Origin: Streptomyces roseifaciens
GTDB lineage: Bacteria; Actinomycetota; Actinomycetes; Streptomycetales; Streptomycetaceae
Assembly (NCBI RefSeq): GCF_001445655.1
Contig: NZ_LNBE01000003.1
Coordinates: 558,001-622,000, forward strand
DNA length: 64,000 nt
Direction: 5' to 3'
In this document: piece after piece, positions 8,435 to 23,371 of the stretch
Position numbering within the stretch: position 1 is the stretch's first letter
Layout of the letters: every line of letters starts with the position of its first letter
Made by a program: the position numbers and the translations under genes
Notes under the pieces: model-generated
What the model saw: the letters and a program-made list of their open reading frames with translations, nothing else
Told to the model about the DNA's origin: nothing
Database searches by the model: none

Positions 8435-8477
8435 ACCGCGCGCAGCGCGGTGCGGGGGGTTGGGGGCGCGCCCCCAA
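8435..8477. repeat. Streptomyces-type intergenic palindromes
   Basis: Two further palindromes follow the terminator: ACCGCG-CGCAG-CGCGGT at 8435-8451 and the perfect 18-mer TTGGGGGCGCGCCCCCAA at 8460-8477. A string of this kind (terminator, GC hairpin, GGGGGCGCGCCCCC palindrome) is familiar from many Streptomyces intergenic regions and looks like a dispersed palindromic element, not a gene-specific site. Confidence 0.6.
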
Positions 8478-8590
8478 GAAACGGCGAAAGGGCGGGTCAG
8501 GGGCACCGATGGCCCACAAGGCCGGCTCCCACCCGGACACTTCACGAAACACCACCCGGTGCGACCCACCGGAGGAACGGAGCAGTAAAG

Positions 8591-9807
8591 GTGACCACCG
8601 CTCACCACGTCGCGGATCGGCCGGGCGGCAGCGAGCCCGGCACCCCCGTCGGGGGTGACACCGTCGGCGCCGCGACCTCGCTCCTCGACGCCTACGAACC
8701 CGGCCGCGCCCGGTTCTTCGCCTCGCCCACCCGCACCCTCCTCGCCCACGGCGTGCGCGCCGAGGTGCCGCACGGCGCCGCCCCCGTGGCGCAGCGCGTC
8801 GCCGAGACGCTCGCCGCCCGGGTGCTGGCCGGTGACGAGGCGCCGGTCGTCGTCGGCGCGGTCCCCTTCGACCAGGGCGCGCCCGCCGCGCTGGCCGTGC
8901 CCGAGGCCGTCCGCTGGGCGCCGCCGCTCGCCGAGGACCCGCTGATCGCCCTGCCCGCGGCCGCGCCCGGCGCCGCCCGCTGGGACGTGCGGCCCGTGCC
9001 CGAGCCCGCGGGCTACGGCGCCGCGGTCGCCGAGGCCGTCGGCCGCATGCAGCGCGGCGACTTCGCCAAGGTCGTCCTCGCCCGCACCCTGGAGCTCTCC
9101 TCCGACCGCGACCTCGACCTGCCCGCCCTGCTGCAGCGCCTGGCCCGCCGCGACCCGGCCGGCTACACCTTCGCCCTGCCCACCGGCCCCGGCCGCACCC
9201 TGCTCGGTGCGAGCCCCGAGCTGCTGGTCTCCCGGCGCGGCGGCACCCTCGTCGCCAACCCGCTGGCCGGCTCCACGCCGCGCAGCGCCGACCTCGCCGA
9301 GGACGTCCGCCGCGCGGCCGCCCTCCTGCAGTCGGAGAAGGACCTGCACGAGCACGCCGTCGTCGTCGACGCCGTCCGCGAGGCCCTCGCCCCGTACTGC
9401 CGCACCCTGCACGTGCCCGAGCGCCCCACGCTGGTGCGCACCGCCGCCATGTGGCACCTGTCGACGACCGTCACCGGCGAGCCGGCCGACCCCGCGGTGT
9501 CCGCGCTGGAGCTGGCCTCCGCGCTGCACCCCACGCCCGCCGTCTGCGGCACCCCGACCACCACCGCGCGCGACGTCATCGGCGAGCTGGAGCCCTTCGA
9601 CCGCGGCTTCTTCACGGGCATGGTCGGCTGGGGCGACGCGAACGGCGACGGCGAATGGGTCGTCACCATCCGCTGCGCCGAGGCCGAGGAGCGCACCCTG
9701 CGGCTGTACGCGGGCGCGGGTGTCGTCGCGCAGTCCTCGCCGGAGGCCGAGACGGCCGAGACCGGCGCCAAGTTCCAGACGTTCCTGCAGGCTGTGGGGG
9801 TTGACCA

Positions 9808-9811
<4 letters not shown>
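8591..9811 (+). CDS. dhbC: Isochorismate synthase
   Basis: A 406-aa chorismate-utilising enzyme of the EntC/DhbC/MenF fold. It converts chorismate to isochorismate with Mg2+, the entry step to DHB. Visible family motifs are [34 protein letters not shown] and FYTGMVGW-like [10 protein letters not shown] near the C-terminus, with conserved acidic metal ligands. The start is taken as GTG 8591 after GGAGG at 8571 (a rather long 15-nt spacing); no nearer start fits better. Its stop overlaps the dhbE start (GTGA), showing co-translation with the adenylase. Confidence 0.93.
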
Positions 9812-11454
<1,643 letters not shown>

Positions 11455-11480
11455 GAACCGAGAAAGGCTCACCGACCACC

Positions 11481-12113
11481 ATGGCACTTCCTGCCATCGC
11501 CCCGTATCCCATGCCGCGGGAGGCCGACCTCCCCGCGAACAAGGTCGGCTGGACCGTCGACCCGAGCCGCGCGGTGCTGCTCGTGCACGACCTGCAGAAC
11601 TACTTCCTCGACGCGTTCGAGGCCGGGGCGTCGCCCGTCACCGAGCTGCTCGCCAACGTCGCCGCGGTGAAGAAGGACTGCGAGCGCCTCGGCGTCCCCG
11701 TCGTCTACTCCGCCCAGCCCGGCGGCCAGAGCCCCGCCGAGCGCGGCCTGCAGCAGGACTTCTGGGGCCCGGGCCTGCCGGACGACGAGCGCGCCAAGGC
11801 CATCGCCGACGCCGTCGCGCCGACGGCCGCCGACACGGTCCTGACCAAGTGGAAGTACAGCGCCTTCGTGCGGACCGACCTCGCGGAGCGGATGGCCGCC
11901 CAGGGCCGCGACCAGCTGATCATCGTCGGCGTGTACGCGCACATCGGCGTCATGATGAGCGCCTGCGACGCCTGGATGCGCGACATCCAGTCCTTCCTCG
12001 TCGCCGACGCGGTCGCCGACTTCTCGGCCGAGGACCACGCCATGGCACTGCGCTGGGCTGCCGCCAAGTGCGCCGTGGTGACCACCACCGACCGGCTCTT
12101 CGAAGGGGCGTAA
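11481..12113 (+). CDS. dhbB: Isochorismatase (without fused carrier domain)
   Basis: A 210-aa isochorismatase of the EntB/DhbB N-terminal type. It has [14 protein letters not shown] (Asp nucleophile/base region), the lysine in TKWKYSAF and [18 protein letters not shown] with the cis-peptide region and Cys of the family. It hydrolyses isochorismate to 2,3-dihydro-2,3-dihydroxybenzoate and pyruvate. In Bacillus and E. coli the enzyme carries a C-terminal aryl carrier domain; here the protein ends after the catalytic domain and the carrier is a separate gene 5 bp downstream. The ATG at 11481 follows AGAAAGG. Confidence 0.93.
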   Translation: MALPAIAPYPMPREADLPANKVGWTVDPSRAVLLVHDLQNYFLDAFEAGASPVTELLANVAAVKKDCERLGVPVVYSAQPGGQSPAERGLQQDFWGPGLPDDERAKAIADAVAPTAADTVLTKWKYSAFVRTDLAERMAAQGRDQLIIVGVYAHIGVMMSACDAWMRDIQSFLVADAVADFSAEDHAMALRWAAAKCAVVTTTDRLFEGA

Positions 12114-12118
12114 CACCC

Positions 12119-12345
12119 ATGGCACTCACCCTCGAACAGATCCGGGCCGACGTCGCCGACGTGCTCGGCGAGGACCCCGCCGACATCCCCGACGACGAGA
12201 ACCTCGTCGACTACGGGCTCGACTCCGTCCGCATCATGACCCTCGTCGAGCGCTGGCGCCGCGACCACGGCACCGAGGTCACCTTCGTGGCCCTCGCCGA
12301 GCAGCCGGCCATAGAGCAGTGGGCACCGCTGCTGGGGGCGGGGAC

Positions 12346-12349
<4 letters not shown>
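12119..12349 (+). CDS. Free-standing aryl carrier protein
   Basis: A 76-aa carrier protein with the phosphopantetheine site YGLDSVRIM (Ser 36) and the typical ending FVALAEQPAIEQW seen in the aryl carrier domain of EntB/DhbB. It carries DHB as a thioester and presents it to the condensation domain of the synthetase. It sits between the isochorismatase (5 bp upstream) and the NRPS (GTGA overlap), so the usual isochorismatase-ArCP fusion is split here. ATG at 12119. Confidence 0.92.
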
Positions 12350-16478
<4,129 letters not shown>

Positions 16479-16479
<1 letters not shown>

Positions 16480-17222
16480 TGCGCGTGAGCGACGGGCCGG
16501 GCACCGCGCCCCGGGTCCTCGGCGAGGACTCCCTTCCGGGGGTGTGGACGCCCGGCCCGCCGCACGTGTGGCTCCTGCGGACCGACCGGCCCCTGCCCGG
16601 TCCCGTGCAGGACCCGGAGCGCATCCTCGACGCCGGGGAGCGGGCGCGCGCCGCGGCGTTCGTGCGCGACCTGCACCGAGAGCGCTACGTCGCCTCGCAC
16701 ACCGGGCTGAGGCTGCTCCTCGGCGCCTACCTGGCCACCGACCCGGCCGCGGTCGAGCTCGTGCGCGAGCCCTGCCCCGGCTGCGGCGGGCCGCACGGCC
16801 GCCCGGCCGCCGCCGGCGCCCCCCTGCACTTCAACCTCTCGCACGCGGGCGACCTCGCGCTCGTCGCCTTCGCGGACACGCCCGTCGGCGCGGACGTGGA
16901 GGAGGTGCAGCCCGCCGGGACGGCCCGGGAGCTGGCGGGCGTCCTGCACCCGGCCGAGACCGCGGAGCTGGCCGCGCTGCCCGCGCCGCGGCTCCCGGAG
17001 GCCTTCGCGCGCTGCTGGACGCGCAAGGAGGCCTACCTGAAGGGCACCGGCACGGGCCTGTCGGAGAACCCGTCGGTGACGTACGTCGGCACGGGGCCCG
17101 TCCCGGCCTCGCCCGCCGGGTGGGCGCTGGAGGACGTGCCCGCGGCGCCGGGTTACGCGGCGGCCATCGCGGTCGCGGTCACGGGCGCGGTCACGGGCGC
17201 GGCGGCGAACGCCCCGCGCTGA
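16479..17222 (+). CDS. 4'-phosphopantetheinyl transferase (Sfp/EntD type)
   Basis: A 247-aa Sfp-type transferase with LHFNLSHAGDLAL, VGADVEEV (Mg-binding Asp/Glu) and the signature WTRKEAYLKGTGTGL. It transfers the phosphopantetheine arm from CoA to the serine of carrier domains, here presumably the aryl carrier protein and the NRPS. It is the last gene of the siderophore operon; its ATG shares one base with the NRPS stop (TGATG), so it is co-translated. The CPGCGGPHGRP segment is a typical Streptomyces insertion. The C-terminus ends in a Val/Ala/Thr-Gly repeat. Confidence 0.93.
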
Positions 17223-17358
17223 ACGGGGCGCGGGGCGCATTCCGGGGGCGTGCAGTGGTGAACGGCTGAATAAGCGGCGTACGGCCCGATGGTATTCATC
17301 TGAATTACCTATAGCCTGACTGTTCCGCGGAGGGTCATAACGCGCGTCGGGGGGAACC

Positions 17359-18174
17359 ATGCCGACCTCTGCTTCGATCATCTTATGCGTCTTCGGGGGC
17401 CTCATGGTCCTCATCTCCCTGCTCGGCAGCGGATTTTCCGTCAGGGAAATCTCCTTTCCCCGGATCAGTCCCGTGATCCGGTCCACCGCGGCCCTCCTCG
17501 GGGCGGGACTCGTGGTGACGAGCATTGTCCTGATGGCGAACGGGAATTCCCGCGGGAGCACGCCCGGGATCGCGGGGGCGACCACCGCGCCGCCCTCCAC
17601 GCCGCCGCCCTCGCCGCCGTCGGCCCCGCCTTCCGCGCCGCCGTCCGCCGGCCCCTCGCCCGGCACCCCGGCACCGCCGCCGCCGGCCGTACCGCCCACG
17701 GCCCCGGCCCCGGGCTCCACCCGTTCCGCGACGGCGGCCCTGCTCGAGCGCGTGCCCGACGCCATCCGTCCCAGCTGCTCCGACGGCGACGCGTCCAAGT
17801 TCCCGCCGTCCGTCGTCGCCGTGGTCGCCTGTACGCCGCCCGGCGGATTCCCGGTGATCTACGCCCAGTTCGTGGACGGCATCAGCACGAGCGGCGCCTA
17901 CGACCGGCTGATCGGCAACGCCACGGTCACGCACGACGCGTGCGGCCCCTCGGTCCCGCTCGACGGGCGGCAGAGGTACAAAGTCGGCGGAAAGACCGTG
18001 GGCGACCTCACCTGTTACGGGACTTCCGACGGCGACGCCTATCTCACCTGGTCCAGCGAGGACCTGAACATCATCGCGGAGGCCCACGCCCCCCTCGCCT
18101 CCTACGGGCGGCTGTGCGCCTGGTGGATGACGGCGGGACCGCTGCACGGCACCGGCGCGGGCGCGGCCGCCTGA
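17359..18174 (+). CDS. Membrane-anchored protein with Pro-rich stalk
   Basis: A 271-aa protein of unknown function. Two hydrophobic segments (about residues 5-24 and 43-62) are followed by a Pro/Ser/Ala-rich stalk (about 75-115). The remaining extracytoplasmic domain has three cysteines (RPSCSD, VVACTPP, DLTCYG) and a pattern (LLERVPDAIRPSC...VVACTPP...YAQF) like the extracellular domains found at the ends of some actinobacterial Ser/Thr kinases; that comparison is from memory. It lies 50 bp upstream of the CHAT-WD40 gene and may be co-transcribed. An AT-rich promoter-like stretch (17290-17320) lies before it. Confidence 0.75.
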   Translation: MPTSASIILCVFGGLMVLISLLGSGFSVREISFPRISPVIRSTAALLGAGLVVTSIVLMANGNSRGSTPGIAGATTAPPSTPPPSPPSAPPSAPPSAGPSPGTPAPPPPAVPPTAPAPGSTRSATAALLERVPDAIRPSCSDGDASKFPPSVVAVVACTPPGGFPVIYAQFVDGISTSGAYDRLIGNATVTHDACGPSVPLDGRQRYKVGGKTVGDLTCYGTSDGDAYLTWSSEDLNIIAEAHAPLASYGRLCAWWMTAGPLHGTGAGAAA

Positions 18175-18191
18175 GAAAGCGGGAAACGAGA

Positions 18192-18227
18192 ATGGTGAAT
18201 TCTTCCCGGGAATTCCCGGAGCCGTGA
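18192..18227 (+). other. Possible 11-codon leader ORF coupled to the CHAT gene
   Basis: ATG at 18192 opens an 11-residue frame (MVNSSREFPEP) whose TGA at 18225-18227 overlaps the ATG of the CHAT-WD40 gene. The DNA contains the palindrome TTCCCGGGAA between two GAATTC-like flanks. It could be a translational-coupling leader or chance; the ribosome binding signal before it is weak. Confidence 0.3.
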
Positions 18228-20371
18228 TGCACGGAGCCGCCGATTTCGTGCTGGAAGTCAGCGGCGGTCCCGGCGGGCGGTACACGGTGGCCGTCTCCTC
18301 ACCGGCCGGTGAGGGGAGCCTCTCCGTCGCCCTGGACCCCGACGCCATCGGCGCCCGCCTCGCCGACCTCCAGCGGGCCGTCCTCGCCTCCTCCGTGACA
18401 CCGCGCGCGGCGGCGCTCGGCCTGGAGCGGCCCGTGCGGGAGGTCGGGGAGCGGCTCTTCCGTGCCGTGTTCGACGGACGCCTGCGCGGGCTGTACCTCG
18501 CCAGCCGCCAGCACGCCGGCGAGCGCGACGAGGCACTGCGCGTGGTCCTGCGCATCCGCGCCCCCGAACTGGCCGCCCTGCCCTGGGAGCTGCTCTACGA
18601 CGAGGAGTCCGGCGAGTACCTGTGCCTGCGCCGGCCCCTCGTCCGCTACGTCGACCTGCCCGAGCCCCTCGCCCCGCTGCGCTCCGAACCGCCCCTGAAG
18701 ATCCTCGGCATGACCTCGCTGCCCCGCTCCCGCGCGCCCCTGGGCGCGGAGAGCGAGCGGGCCGCCCTGTCCGTCGCGCTGGGCCCGCTGACCGAGCGCG
18801 GCCTGGTCCACCTCGACTGGGTGCCCGGCCAGACCGCGGAGGACCTCTCCCGCAGGCTGCTCCGGGGCTGCCATGTCCTGCACTTCATCGGGCACGGCGC
18901 GTACGACCCGCAGCGCCGCGAGGGCATGGTCACCCTGGCGGACGCGGACGGGCGTGAGCACCACCTGCACGCCACCGCCCTCGCCTCGCTCCTCAGTGTG
19001 GCCCGGCCCCGGCCGCAGCTGGTGATCCTCAACAGCTGCCAGAGCGGCATGGGAAACGCCGAGGACCTCTTCTCCAGCACGGCCGCCGTGCTCGTGCGCA
19101 CCGTGCCGGCCGTCGTCGCCATGCAGTTCGCCGTCACCGACAAGGCGGCCACCCGCTTCGCCGCCTCCTTCTACCAGGCGCTGGCCCAGGGCCGCACCGT
19201 CGACGAGGCCGTACGGGTCGGCCGGATCGCCCTGGTCGTCGACAAGGACGACAGCCTGGAGTGGGCGACCCCGGTGCTCTACCTGCGCGGCGGGGACGCC
19301 CGGCTCTTCGACATGCCCGCCGTCTGGGCGGAGGCCGGACCGGCCGTACCGCCGGCCGGCGCGGGCCCCGTACCGCCGAAGCCGCACACGCCCCCGGAGG
19401 CGGCCGACGGCCGGCCTGCGGCTGCGGACGGCCCGCCCCAGGCACCCGGCGGCACACCGGCACCGCCCGGCGGCCCGCCCGAGGCGCCCGGCGCGGTGAT
19501 CACCTCGCGCGTCCTCGACACCCGCCAGTGGGTGCACGCCCTCGCCTTCCACCCCGACGGCAGACGGCTGGCCACCGGGTCCCGCAACCGCGTCAGGGTC
19601 TGGGACGCCCTGACCGGCAACCGGATATGGGAGCAGCCGGTGGGCGGCTGGCTCTCGTCCGTCTTCGCCGCGGCGTTCAGTCCCGGCGGCCGCCGCCTGG
19701 TCACCGGGGGCGCCGACAACACCGTCCGCATCTGGGCCTCCTCCAACGGCGAGGAGCTGCTGCGCCTGCGCCACGACCACGTCGTCTTCGGCGTGGCCTT
19801 CAGCCCCGACGGCTTCCGCGTCGCCTCCGCCTCCGCCGACCGCACGGTCCGGCTGTGGGACTCCACCAGCGGCGACCCCATGCTGCGCATCACCCACGAC
19901 CAGGTCGTGACGGACGTCGCCTTCAGCCCGGACGGCGCGCGCCTCGCCTCGGCCTCGGCCGACCGCTCCGTACGGCTGTGGTCGCTCGGCGGCGACGCGC
20001 TGCTGCGCCTGCGCCACGACCACGCGGTCAAGGCCGTCGCGTTCAGCCCCGACGGCGGCCGGCTGGCGACGGCCGGCGACGACGGCTGCGTCCGCGTGTG
20101 GGACGCCGGCAGCGGTCATCAGCTCCTGCTCGTGCGGCACGGGGACGCCGTGAAGGACGTGGCGTTCAGCCCCGGCGGCCACTGGCTCGCCACGGCCTCC
20201 GCGGACCGCACGGCGGGCGTGTGGGCCGTCGCGGACGGTACCCGCATCCTGCGCGTGCAGCACCATCACACCGTCTTCTGCGTGGCGTTCGGCCCGGACG
20301 GCGGCTGGCTGGCCAGCGGCAGCGAGGACAAGACGGTGAAGCTGACGCCGGTGCCGGGTGAACGCGGATGA
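18227..20371 (+). CDS. CHAT-domain protease fused to seven WD40 repeats
   Basis: A 714-aa fusion. Residues about 130-365 form a CHAT (caspase-like) domain with the catalytic histidine in LHFIGHGAYD (near 222) and cysteine in VILNSCQSGMG (near 271). A Pro/Ala-rich linker (about 370-425) leads to seven WD40 repeats (VHALAFHPDG, VFAAAFSPGG, VFGVAFSPDG, VTDVAFSPDG, VKAVAFSPDG, VKDVAFSPGG, VFCVAFGPDG), enough for a complete propeller. Such proteins are presumed regulated proteases in which the propeller senses a partner. ATG 18227 is chosen over GTG 18224 because GGAG at 18218 gives correct spacing. No signal peptide; cytoplasmic. Target unknown. Confidence 0.88.
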   Translation: MHGAADFVLEVSGGPGGRYTVAVSSPAGEGSLSVALDPDAIGARLADLQRAVLASSVTPRAAALGLERPVREVGERLFRAVFDGRLRGLYLASRQHAGERDEALRVVLRIRAPELAALPWELLYDEESGEYLCLRRPLVRYVDLPEPLAPLRSEPPLKILGMTSLPRSRAPLGAESERAALSVALGPLTERGLVHLDWVPGQTAEDLSRRLLRGCHVLHFIGHGAYDPQRREGMVTLADADGREHHLHATALASLLSVARPRPQLVILNSCQSGMGNAEDLFSSTAAVLVRTVPAVVAMQFAVTDKAATRFAASFYQALAQGRTVDEAVRVGRIALVVDKDDSLEWATPVLYLRGGDARLFDMPAVWAEAGPAVPPAGAGPVPPKPHTPPEAADGRPAAADGPPQAPGGTPAPPGGPPEAPGAVITSRVLDTRQWVHALAFHPDGRRLATGSRNRVRVWDALTGNRIWEQPVGGWLSSVFAAAFSPGGRRLVTGGADNTVRIWASSNGEELLRLRHDHVVFGVAFSPDGFRVASASADRTVRLWDSTSGDPMLRITHDQVVTDVAFSPDGARLASASADRSVRLWSLGGDALLRLRHDHAVKAVAFSPDGGRLATAGDDGCVRVWDAGSGHQLLLVRHGDAVKDVAFSPGGHWLATASADRTAGVWAVADGTRILRVQHHHTVFCVAFGPDGGWLASGSEDKTVKLTPVPGERG

Positions 20372-20394
20372 GCCCGGCGGGGAGGCCGCCGGGC
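20372..20394. terminator. Hairpin terminator between convergent genes
   Basis: GCCCGGCGG-GGAGG-CCGCCGGGC immediately follows the CHAT-WD40 stop codon. The 9-bp GC stem lacks a U-tract, as is common in Streptomyces terminators. A second palindrome (GGGGACCGGTCCCC) follows before the end of the convergent gene. Confidence 0.65.
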
Positions 20395-20435
20395 CCACCA
20401 CAGGGGGACCGGTGCAAGGGGACCGGTCCCGGGGA

Positions 20436-20834
20436 TCAGCGCGGGGCGGTGCAGATCGCGACCGCTCTGATCGTTTCGGAGGCGCCGCCCGCGGGGTTGG
20501 TGTTCGTGCCGCGGACCACCCAGGTGCCGCCCTCCTGGAAGGAGTCGGTGAAGAAGATGCGGAAGGCACTGGTCTTCCCGCCGCCGCCGCTGGGCACCCG
20601 GCCGGCCGGGCAGGTCGCGACGGCGCGGCCGTTCGCCTGCGGCGCCACGGTCACGGGCGGGCCCTCCACCTGGTCGAAGCCGCCGATCTCCGGACCGTCC
20701 TCGGCGAACTCCTTGGCCTTGTCCGCGGAGACGACGGGCTTGTCGTCGGCGGCGTTCTCCGCCGAGGCGGTGGTGACCAGGCCGCCCGTGAGGGCCGCGA
20801 CCGCCGCCATGGCGAGGATGATGGTGCGCTTCAT
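20436..20834 (-). CDS. Small secreted protein of unknown function
   Basis: A 132-aa protein with a clear Sec signal peptide (MKRTIILAMAAVAALTGG, cleavage after TASA near residue 25). The mature part has two cysteines (ATCPAGRV and AICTAPR), which probably form a disulphide, and the pattern GFDQVEGPPVTVAPQANGRAVATCPAG. The ribosome binding site GGAGG lies 5 bp before the ATG at 20834. Function is not recognised. It is convergent to the CHAT gene and divergent from the amine-oxidase-like gene. Confidence 0.8.
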   Translation of the reverse strand: MKRTIILAMAAVAALTGGLVTTASAENAADDKPVVSADKAKEFAEDGPEIGGFDQVEGPPVTVAPQANGRAVATCPAGRVPSGGGGKTSAFRIFFTDSFQEGGTWVVRGTNTNPAGGASETIRAVAICTAPR

Positions 20835-21226
20835 GCCGACCTCCTGTGTCGTGAAGCCGTGGGCCGCTTCCCGGGGGATGCGGAAGCTCCGGATCCACAA
20901 GCTACGGAGGAAGGCGTGATCGAGTGCAGGGAGCGATGGTGGGTACCGCGGGGGCGTACGGAAGTGAAGCCGCTTCCGTGGAATGCCTGACGCCCGGGGG
21001 CGGTGGGGCGCCCGGTGCGCACGGGTCAACTGCTCGTTGCCGTAGGCCTGTTTCCCCTGCGCGGCTCTTGCACCGGCGCGCCCCGGAAGTACCCCCTGCG
21101 CCCCTCGTGTGGTGGATGCCCTGCTTGTCCGGTTCACGGGCACGCTGAGTCACGCAGCACTCGGTCGTACAGCACGCGCTGACAGCCGGTACGCGCACCG
21201 GACGGCACCAGGCAGAGGGGGCTCCC
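20835..21226. other. Divergent intergenic region
   Basis: A 392-bp gap between the small secreted protein gene and the amine-oxidase-like gene. It contains a 7-bp inverted repeat ACGGAAG-N8-CTTCCGT at 20958-20979. No convincing gene is present, and no clear promoter hexamers could be assigned by eye. Confidence 0.55.
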
Positions 21227-22756
21227 GTGCCCGACCCCATCACGATCAGCATCGAACCGTACCAGGAGGGCACGGCGACGGCCTCGTCCCTCGCCGGCGA
21301 CCTCGTCGCCCTCCCCGCCGTCCGCGAGCGCCTCTCCGGACCCCGGCTGAACGTCGCCGACTTCCGGCTCCTGGAGAAGGACGCCGGCACCGACGCGCCG
21401 TTCCGCGCCGTCGTCCACGACCCGGACGCCTACCGCTCGGTCGAGGTCACCGGCAGGCTCGGCGACCTGGCAGGGGCGACCGCGCGCTCGGTGCGGTTCC
21501 AGCCGCTGCCCGACCGGGAGGAGTTCGACCGGGCGGTCGAAGCGGTGTGCGCGCACGCCGAGTTCGGGCCCCAGCTGGCGGCCGACGGCGCCCTCGCGTA
21601 CCGGCCCATGCCGCCGCTCGCCGACATCACCCACGCCGACGGCACCGTGGACCGCGTCGTCACCGTCGGCCTGCGCACCCCCGGGAGCGAGGTCAAGCAC
21701 CGCATCGTCGGCGTCCGCACGAAGGACGGCACGGTGATCCCGGCCCCCGAGGGAGTCTCCGCTCCCTCCGCCCTGGACTGCGTGACCATCCCGCCCGCCG
21801 ACAACTGCCCCGACCCGTCCGGCGGTCCGCGGGCCGTCCGCGTCCGGGTGAGCCGCGGGACCACCGAACTGTGGAACCTGGTGGTCAACCGGCCCAGGAC
21901 CTCCTCCGGCGTCAACGGCTCCGGCGCGGAGCTGCGGTTCGTCGACTACAAGGGCGAACGCGTCCTCTACCAAGCCCATGCGCCGATCCTCAACGTGCGC
22001 TACACGGGCGACCGGTGCGGGCCCTTCCGCGACTGGGCGAACGAGGAGGTCTGCTTCAATGCGACCGGATCGGACCCGGTCGGCCCGGGCTACCGCCTGT
22101 GCACCTCGGCGCCGCGCACGATCCTCGACACCCACAGCGACCAGGGCAACTTCCGGGGCGTCGCCTTCTTCCACGACGGCTCCGCGCTCCGCATCGTCAG
22201 CGAACTCGCCGCGGGCTGGTACCGCTACGTCACCGAGTGGCGGCTCGCCGACGACGGGACGATCCTGCCGCGCTTCGGCTTCTCCGCCGTCACCAACCCG
22301 TGCACCTGCCTGGCCCACACGCACCACGTGTACTGGCGGCTGGACCTGGACGTCGGAGGCTCGACCGCCAACCGGGTGGACGAGTTCAACGACGCCACCG
22401 GCTGGACGCCCGTCCGCCTGGAGACCCAGCGCACCCGCAACCCCGCCGGCCACCGGCAATGGCGCGTCGTCGCCCCGGCGACCGGGCGCGGCTACGTCCT
22501 CGTGCCGGGCGCGAACGACGGCACGGCGGACGCCTACGGCGTGGCCGACCTGTGGGTCCTGCGCTACCGCGGCACGGAGATCGACGACGGGAGGCCCTCC
22601 GACACGCGCGCCCACATCGGCGACTTCGTCAACGGCGAATCCGTGGACGGGCAGGACCTCGTGGTCTGGTACGGGGCCCACTTCTTCCACGACGAGGCCG
22701 GTCCGCCGCCCCCGTCGCACGTGGTCGGCCCGGACCTCCGCCCGGTCGTGGTGTGA
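21227..22756 (+). CDS. Copper amine oxidase homologue with degenerate active site
   Basis: A 509-aa protein whose second half follows the copper amine oxidase catalytic domain: FFHDGSALRIVSELAAGWYRYV, DGTILPRFGFSAV, the copper-ligand pair HTH in CLAHTHHVYWRLDLDVGG, and VVWYGAHFFHDE with HVVGPDLRPV at the end. In active enzymes the cofactor (TPQ) tyrosine lies in N-Y-D/E; here the aligned triplet is W-Y-R, so the tyrosine is kept but both flanking residues are lost. It is also shorter than the roughly 640 residues usual for the family. It may bind copper without making TPQ. Start GTG 21227 after AGGGGG. Confidence 0.7.
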   Translation: MPDPITISIEPYQEGTATASSLAGDLVALPAVRERLSGPRLNVADFRLLEKDAGTDAPFRAVVHDPDAYRSVEVTGRLGDLAGATARSVRFQPLPDREEFDRAVEAVCAHAEFGPQLAADGALAYRPMPPLADITHADGTVDRVVTVGLRTPGSEVKHRIVGVRTKDGTVIPAPEGVSAPSALDCVTIPPADNCPDPSGGPRAVRVRVSRGTTELWNLVVNRPRTSSGVNGSGAELRFVDYKGERVLYQAHAPILNVRYTGDRCGPFRDWANEEVCFNATGSDPVGPGYRLCTSAPRTILDTHSDQGNFRGVAFFHDGSALRIVSELAAGWYRYVTEWRLADDGTILPRFGFSAVTNPCTCLAHTHHVYWRLDLDVGGSTANRVDEFNDATGWTPVRLETQRTRNPAGHRQWRVVAPATGRGYVLVPGANDGTADAYGVADLWVLRYRGTEIDDGRPSDTRAHIGDFVNGESVDGQDLVVWYGAHFFHDEAGPPPPSHVVGPDLRPVVV

Positions 22757-22801
22757 TCGCGGCTCCTCCCCGGGGCGGCGGCCGGACCGTACGATGAAGC
22801 G

Positions 22802-23371
22802 GTGTCCGATCACCAGACCGCCGGCGCCCGCGCCCGCGTCCTCGCCGAGGGGCCGCGGGTGGTGATCCGGGCCGTCACGCCGGAGGACGGCCCGGAGTTC
22901 ACCCGGCTGGTCCGGGACAGCGCGGACCTGCACCACCCGTGGCTGTCCATGCCCACCACCGAGGAGCGCTTCGCGCAGTACGCCGCCCGCTTCGACGGGG
23001 AGCAGCGGGCGGGCTTCCTCGTGTGCCTGCGCGACTCCGGGCGCCCGGCAGGCTTCGTCAACATCAACAACATCGTGCGCGGAGCCTTCCAGTGCGGCGC
23101 GCTCGGCTACGGCGCGTTCGTGCCGTCCGCCGGGCGCGGCCTCATGGGCGAGGGGTTCGGGCTCGTCCTGCGCCACGCCTTCGGCCCGCTGGGCCTGCAC
23201 CGCCTGGAGGCGAACATCCAGCCGGGCAACACGGCGTCACTCGCGCTGGTGAAGCGGCACGGCTTCCGGCTGGAGGGCTTCTCCCCGGAATTCCTCTTCA
23301 TCGGCGGGGCGTGGCGCGACCACGAACGGTGGGCGATCACCGCGGACATGCTCCAGGAGCACCAGGATTGA
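22802..23371 (+). CDS. GNAT family N-acetyltransferase (RimJ/RimL type)
   Basis: A 189-aa GNAT protein with RVVIRAVTPEDGPEF at the start, the acetyl-CoA-binding strand and loop region (GYGAFVPSAGRGLMGEGFG) and LHRLEANIQPGNTASLALVKRHGF, which marks the RimJ/RimL-like subgroup. These enzymes acetylate N-termini of ribosomal proteins or small amines; the substrate is not predictable. GTG start at 22802. Its stop codon lies in the first unit of a 20-bp tandem repeat that leads into the next gene. Confidence 0.88.
   Translation: MSDHQTAGARARVLAEGPRVVIRAVTPEDGPEFTRLVRDSADLHHPWLSMPTTEERFAQYAARFDGEQRAGFLVCLRDSGRPAGFVNINNIVRGAFQCGALGYGAFVPSAGRGLMGEGFGLVLRHAFGPLGLHRLEANIQPGNTASLALVKRHGFRLEGFSPEFLFIGGAWRDHERWAITADMLQEHQD

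Noticed and set aside
8388..8477. Riboswitch or siderophore-specific attenuator between dhbA and dhbC
   Set aside because: The strong stem and following palindromes look like terminator and palindromic clusters common in Streptomyces intergenic regions; no antiterminator alternative was visible.
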